Origin: UBA1672 sp965263215
GTDB lineage: Bacteria > Pseudomonadota > Alphaproteobacteria > Micavibrionales > Micavibrionaceae
Length of the DNA stretch: 64,000 nucleotides
Assembly: GCA_965263215.1 (NCBI GenBank)
Contig: OZ253663.1
Coordinates: forward strand, 806,001 to 870,000
Direction of reading: 5' to 3'
Shown: one piece after another, positions 60,112 through 64,000 of the stretch
How positions within the stretch are numbered: the stretch's first letter is position 1
How the letters are laid out: each line of letters starts with the position of its first letter
Position numbers and translations under genes: made by a program
Notes under the pieces: model-generated
Seen by the model: the letters and a program-made list of their open reading frames with translations, nothing else
Told to the model about the DNA's origin: nothing
The model's database searches: none

Positions 60112-61284
60112 TTATACAGGTATAACTTCTGGGCTGATTTGCTGGAATGCAATGCGGTGATGGGAAAAAGTACTTCCTTTCACCAAGGCTTCCATTTCAG
60201 GATATGTTTCAAAAACGGACTTTGCTGCGTCGCTTTGCCTCAATAAATCAATATCGATATTGACAGATGGATCACCTGATAGGGGATTAAGGAAGTTCAT
60301 CACAAAATCTTCTTCACGTTCGGTTAGGGGCTGCGCTCCGTTCTCTTCTATATCGGGAAATATATCTTTGGCTACGCCGCGCCATGCTTCCAGCACGCTT
60401 TGAGTTTTATTATTATCAAAGTGGGTGTTGTATTTCGCCCGCAAGCTTTTTTGCAGATGTACCGGATCATTACCGGATTCTGATAAATCACTATAGTCAA
60501 AGCTGAAGGTCGTCGGGGCTTGTCGAGCCAGTGCAATGACCGTCATGATACGCAGTAGTTCGGGGTCGTGATCATATCCGGGTGAATTGACTGTGTTGTA
60601 AACATCAACGTAATCCCCTGGTTTATCGAATAATAGAGGGTCTTTATGCGCAAGCATGGCGCGCGCCATTTTAAAGGCCACGCATGCACTGGGTGCTTCG
60701 CGCCGCAAGATGCTGTTTTTGTCGGGGCTGTCGTCGAACCCAACAGTGTTGATGATAGAGTTGTCGAGTATCAGCAGATCAATTTCTGTTCTGACAGTAA
60801 CAGAATCCGGTAAATCAATGGCGTCGACAAATACACCACTTTTGGCCAACATGTCTGTGATACGGTCTTGTTCTAAAACTGTGCGCATTTCATCCGCTGA
60901 ATATGTCTTTTTCGCATAAATTTTGCCATCATATTCACTGATTAGCTCTGCGCCGATTGTCAGACCACCTTGTTCAATCGCATGATTGACGGTGTCTTTC
61001 ATAATCCGCATATATTTGGGAACATTATCAAGGTTACGCTCTTTGCCGGGCGGTGTGGCCAATGTCAGGTCGATGTCGCTGGGGGGCTTATAAATATATG
61101 TATCTTGCATACCGCGATACCACATATAATGAGAGGTCGCGGACCCTGTTAAAACAATATGCTCGTCTTGTTCGAAAGGGTTGGGCGCATCGCGCAGGCC
61201 ATCGATAAGCCGCGCGCTCATGTCACTTTTCATGATACGCTGAAGCGCTTTTTCCTGAATTTTATGTTTGAATGGCATGCCCAA
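60112..61284 (-). CDS. AbiEii-like nucleotidyltransferase
   Basis: 390 residues. The visible core is HIVLTGSATSHYMWYRG, then SDIDLTL with metal-binding Asp70 and Asp72, and later SACVAFKMARAMLAHKDP and KPGDYVDVYNTV, a pattern like the AbiEii/type IV toxin fold. Longer than most AbiEii proteins, with an extra C-terminal domain (about 290-390) that I cannot assign. No AbiEi-type antitoxin stands next to it, so a toxin role is unproven. It could equally be a house nucleotidyltransferase. Convergent with asd. Confidence 0.65.
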   Translation of the reverse strand: MGMPFKHKIQEKALQRIMKSDMSARLIDGLRDAPNPFEQDEHIVLTGSATSHYMWYRGMQDTYIYKPPSDIDLTLATPPGKERNLDNVPKYMRIMKDTVNHAIEQGGLTIGAELISEYDGKIYAKKTYSADEMRTVLEQDRITDMLAKSGVFVDAIDLPDSVTVRTEIDLLILDNSIINTVGFDDSPDKNSILRREAPSACVAFKMARAMLAHKDPLLFDKPGDYVDVYNTVNSPGYDHDPELLRIMTVIALARQAPTTFSFDYSDLSESGNDPVHLQKSLRAKYNTHFDNNKTQSVLEAWRGVAKDIFPDIEENGAQPLTEREEDFVMNFLNPLSGDPSVNIDIDLLRQSDAAKSVFETYPEMEALVKGSTFSHHRIAFQQISPEVIPV

Positions 61285-61354
61285 CCCAATTTATTTTTTT
61301 ATATTCTAAATTAGCATATTGAATTATGGGAATGCAAAGGTCTTTTGATCGTTG

Positions 61355-61873
61355 TTAATCTTTTAGAAGGTCAATGCCAATCGCCAAAAGAACCTCATCA
61401 AGCCATTGGAAGTAGGGAATACGATGTCCGTGTTTGGTAATACCGTCTTCGTCGATTGAAATATCATGTACAAACAACTCCGCTTCTGCGGCTTTTTTGG
61501 CTTTCTCGCGGATGCTGTCTATGTCCAATCCGTCTGTTGCCATGGCATGCAGGCGATCCAGTAAATCCTGTTCTGAGGGATCAAGGTTTCCATCCTTGTG
61601 CGCCATGAGACGTGCAAAATACACGACTTGGCCGCGATAGCGCGGATCATTGATTTGCGTGAAAAGTGCCCCGACATCTTGTGGTCTTGTCAGGTCATCT
61701 TCCAGTATGTCTCTTTGTTCATCAGATAATGGAAGTCGGTTTGTGAGTGCAGATATATAGGCACGTTCTTCATCGCAAATCACGCCATCGGCATGTGCCA
61801 TTGCAATCAGACACCTGATCATATGGAGTTTACTGTTCGATACGTTATCTTGATCAAAATTTTCGTGTGCCAT
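61355..61873 (-). CDS. TerB-like protein
   Basis: 172 residues, helical, with two TerB-type blocks: MAHADGVICDEERAYISAL (about 25-43) and MAHKDGNLDPSEQDLLDRL (about 89-107). Each has an acidic DG-x(3-4)-E loop that may bind a metal. A C-terminal extension from about 135 (SIDEDGITKHGHRIP) does not belong to TerB. Such stand-alone proteins are often called tellurite-resistance TerB, but resistance is not implied. No other ter genes lie nearby. Confidence 0.8.
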   Translation of the reverse strand: MAHENFDQDNVSNSKLHMIRCLIAMAHADGVICDEERAYISALTNRLPLSDEQRDILEDDLTRPQDVGALFTQINDPRYRGQVVYFARLMAHKDGNLDPSEQDLLDRLHAMATDGLDIDSIREKAKKAAEAELFVHDISIDEDGITKHGHRIPYFQWLDEVLLAIGIDLLKD

Positions 61874-62091
61874 TTTGTGAATACCTTTGGTCTAAATTTC
61901 AACTTATATTACAGCATCAAGTTTTTAAAAATAGTGAAAATTTTAACGCGTCTTCATGATTATGTATAAACTCTCAAGTTAAACATAGAAAAACCTAACT
62001 TTATTAACCCCTAGGACGATTTTGCCTCTTTAAAATCTTATTTCTTAACCGTATGATGTAGGCGAATTAAGAAACAGGAATTTAAAAAACG

Positions 62092-62511
62092 ATGTCTGAT
62101 ACGACAAATAAGGTTCAAAGGCCGCTTTCTCCACATTTACAAGTCTATAAACTTCCGCTCACCGGATTGATGTCTATATCCCATAGGATTACAGGCGCAG
62201 GTTTGGCTGTTGGAACACTTCTGATTGCGGCGTATCTGATTGCGGCGGCAACCAGTGAAACACATTACAATACGGTTATGTCTATAGCGACAAGCAAGCC
62301 GGGGCAAATCATTATGTTCCTATGGTCATTTGCACTTTACTTTCACATGTTTAACGGTATTCGTCATATGTTCTGGGATACCGGCCGCTTTCTTCAAAAG
62401 GCGCAGGCCATGCGCACCAATTATGTTGTTTTGCTCTGCGCTGTTGTGGCTACGGCGATTACGTGGGGCGGTAGTACATTCGTTGAGTTTATGGTTGTTT
62501 TGGGGAGTTAA
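62092..62511 (+). CDS. sdhC: succinate dehydrogenase cytochrome b556 subunit
   Basis: Membrane anchor and heme-binding subunit of complex II. 139 residues with three helices. RPLSPHLQVYKLP and SISHRITGAGL open it, and the heme histidine is in FHMFNGIRHMFWD. It starts the sdhC-sdhD-sdhA operon. The 218-base region before it (61874-62091) contains a -10-like TATGAT at 62052-62057 but no clear -35. Confidence 0.95.
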   Translation: MSDTTNKVQRPLSPHLQVYKLPLTGLMSISHRITGAGLAVGTLLIAAYLIAAATSETHYNTVMSIATSKPGQIIMFLWSFALYFHMFNGIRHMFWDTGRFLQKAQAMRTNYVVLLCAVVATAITWGGSTFVEFMVVLGS

Positions 62512-62512
62512 G

Positions 62513-62917
62513 ATGTCAGAAAAATATAAAGATCAATACGCAACACATCTGAAAAAAGCCAAAGGCTTGGGCTCTGCGCATGAGGGTACTGACCACTGGA
62601 TGAAGCAAAAAATTACGGCGATTTTGAATATACCGCTCGTGCTTTGGTTCGTGTGGTCAATCGTTAGTTTGCAGGGGGCAAGCCATGCGCAGTTTGTTAC
62701 ATGGCAGGCGCAGCCAGCCAATGCGGTTTTGATGATCATGTTGATCATATCGGTGATGTATCATGCTAAACTTGGTGCGCAGGTTATTACCGAGGATTAC
62801 ATCTCTACGGAATGGTTCAAGATGTTAAAGCTGATCGGGCAAAAGATATTCTTTTTGGCGCTCGGGATTATGTGCATTTTCTGTGTGCTGAAAATTGCAT
62901 TCACCGCAGGTATATAA
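62513..62917 (+). CDS. sdhD: succinate dehydrogenase membrane anchor subunit
   Basis: 134 residues with three helices (about 35-52, 68-85 and 105-130). GLGSAHEGTDHWMKQKITA and VMYHAKLGAQVITEDYI are typical of alphaproteobacterial SdhD. The histidine in MYHAKLG is near the quinone/heme site. The ATG at 62513, with GGGGAG ahead, is one base after the sdhC stop. A longer frame reaching back to 62330 overlaps sdhC and is not used. sdhA follows 23 bases later. Confidence 0.93.
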   Translation: MSEKYKDQYATHLKKAKGLGSAHEGTDHWMKQKITAILNIPLVLWFVWSIVSLQGASHAQFVTWQAQPANAVLMIMLIISVMYHAKLGAQVITEDYISTEWFKMLKLIGQKIFFLALGIMCIFCVLKIAFTAGI

Positions 62918-62940
62918 ATTTTAAGAAAGTAAGAAGTAAT

Positions 62941-64000
62941 ATGTCAGAGTCATACGAAATTATTGATCACGAATTTGACGTCGTTGTTGTCGGCGCAGGT
63001 GGTGCAGGTCTTCGCGCGGGATTTGGTTGCGCAGAAAAAGGTTTGAAAACTGCCATCTTGTCTAAAGTTTTCCCAACGCGTTCACACACGGTGGCGGCGC
63101 AGGGCGGAATATCGGCCGCGCTTGGTAATATGGGTGAGGATAGCTGGCAGTTTCACATGTATGACACCATTAAAGGTTCTGATTGGCTTGGTGATCAGGA
63201 TGCGATTGAATATATGTGTCGCGAGGCAATCCCTTCAATTATTGAATTAGAACATTACGGCGTGCCGTTTTCAAGAACGGCTGCGGGCAAAATTTATCAA
63301 CGCGCGTTCGGTGGTATGACCACGCATTTCGGTAAGGGCACGGCGCAACGCACATGCGCGGCGGCTGACCGTACAGGCCACGCGATTTTGCATACGCTTT
63401 ATACGCAGGCGCTGAAGTATCAAGCGCAATTCTTTATTGAATATTTCGCGCTTGATCTGATTATGGATGATGACGGTACATGTGTTGGCGTGATGGCGTG
63501 GGATTTGGATACAGGAACATTGCACCGCTTCCGTGCCCATCAGGTTATTTTAGCCACAGGCGGTTATGGACGTACATTCTTCTCTTGTACTTCGGCACAT
63601 ACCTGTACGGGGGATGGAAATGCGATGGTTTTACGCGCAGGACTGCCTTTGCAGGATATGGAATTTATTCAGTTCCACCCAACCGGAATTTACGGCGCGG
63701 GCTGTTTGATTACCGAAGGTGTACGCGGTGAAGGTGGGTATTTGACCAACTCGGAAGGCGAACGCTTTATGGAACGTTACGCGCCATCGGCCAAGGATTT
63801 GGCGTCACGTGACGTGGTTTCGCGTTCCATGACGATTGAAATTCGTGAAGGGCGCGGTGTTGGTGAAAATAATGACCACATTCATTTGAATTTGATGCAC
63901 TTAGAACCTGAAATGATCCGCGAGCGTTTGCCCGGTATCGCAGAAAGCGCCCGTATTTTCGCCGGCGTTGATGTGACGAAAGAGCCAATCCCGGTTCTGC
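62941..64000 (+). CDS. sdhA: succinate dehydrogenase flavoprotein subunit (3' end outside window)
   Basis: FAD subunit that oxidises succinate. The first 353 residues of about 590 are present. VVVVGAGGAGLRAGFGC is the FAD loop; His49 in TRSHTVAAQGG is the covalent FAD site; HPTGIYGAGCLITEGVRGEGG is the substrate-side region. The frame stays open to the window edge. sdhB would be expected next. Third gene of the sdh operon. Confidence 0.97.
   Translation, partial: MSESYEIIDHEFDVVVVGAGGAGLRAGFGCAEKGLKTAILSKVFPTRSHTVAAQGGISAALGNMGEDSWQFHMYDTIKGSDWLGDQDAIEYMCREAIPSIIELEHYGVPFSRTAAGKIYQRAFGGMTTHFGKGTAQRTCAAADRTGHAILHTLYTQALKYQAQFFIEYFALDLIMDDDGTCVGVMAWDLDTGTLHRFRAHQVILATGGYGRTFFSCTSAHTCTGDGNAMVLRAGLPLQDMEFIQFHPTGIYGAGCLITEGVRGEGGYLTNSEGERFMERYAPSAKDLASRDVVSRSMTIEIREGRGVGENNDHIHLNLMHLEPEMIRERLPGIAESARIFAGVDVTKEPIPVL

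Noticed and set aside
1..64000. CRISPR arrays, tRNA or rRNA genes, insertion sequences, prophage or integrase genes
   Set aside because: None seen in either strand; gaps are too small and no repeats or transposase motifs were found.

Overview
The window is a dense chromosomal segment of an alphaproteobacterium with a mid-range, slightly AT-leaning base composition (judged by eye, not computed). The lineage call rests on gene content: a divK-pleD pair, an Hda-type replication regulator, an EipB (DUF1849) envelope protein, the tiny aa3-oxidase subunit IV, DUF2066, an ETF-ubiquinone oxidoreductase divergent from a uracil-DNA glycosylase, and the run rpmG-rnr-topA-dprA-plsY-pyrB. The species cannot be read from the sequence; a Rhodospirillales- or Micavibrio-like bacterium would fit. 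I see no tRNA, rRNA, CRISPR array, insertion sequence, integrase or prophage.

Layout. 1-2.8 kb: fatty-acid genes fabG (cut by the window edge) and fabD, split by an opposite-strand pair of small unknown genes. 2.9-7.0 kb: rpsF-rpsR-rplI with a structured leader and a clear terminator, then dnaB and alr. 7.0-14.6 kb: cell-envelope block with a 734-residue acidic protein carrying a duplicated peptidoglycan-binding-like module, a VanX-type D-Ala-D-Ala dipeptidase with an unusual metal-site residue, the lipid permease and ATPase mlaE-mlaF, and penicillin-binding protein 1A. 14.6-22.2 kb: a pair of diverged paralogous envelope proteins, an RluA-type pseudouridine synthase, ispE with a TPR protein, ETF-QO, and a family-4-like uracil-DNA glycosylase without the usual iron-sulphur cysteines. 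22.2-30 kb: a lytic transglycosylase, tandem DUF4262 genes, a HisN-type phosphatase, a Sel1 protein, alaS and ndk. 30-43 kb: a large hybrid histidine kinase, a 50-residue cytochrome oxidase subunit IV, purN-purM, DUF2066-PerM-Hda, an AT-rich orphan gene, sixA, rnd and aspS.

43-50.4 kb: DUF808, a coiled-coil orphan, a diguanylate cyclase with a strong terminator, eipB, divK-pleD and a lipoprotein. 50.4-58.9 kb: a minus-strand housekeeping run rpmG, rnr, topA, dprA, plsY, pyrB and a prepilin peptidase. 59-64 kb: asd, an AbiEii-like nucleotidyltransferase, a TerB-like protein and sdhC-sdhD-sdhA, the last running off the end.

Most genes are chromosomal housekeeping genes in arrangements familiar from alphaproteobacteria. 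The interest lies in departures from them: genes lodged inside the fab cluster, ppk-ppx apparently missing between hda and rnd, pyrC missing between pyrB and plsY, mlaD missing after mlaEF, and several orphan or paralogous envelope proteins. No complete new multi-gene system could be demonstrated. The best candidates are the 7.0-10.0 kb peptidoglycan-related pair, the 14.6-16.1 kb paralogue pair and the 0.6-1.3 kb bicistron.
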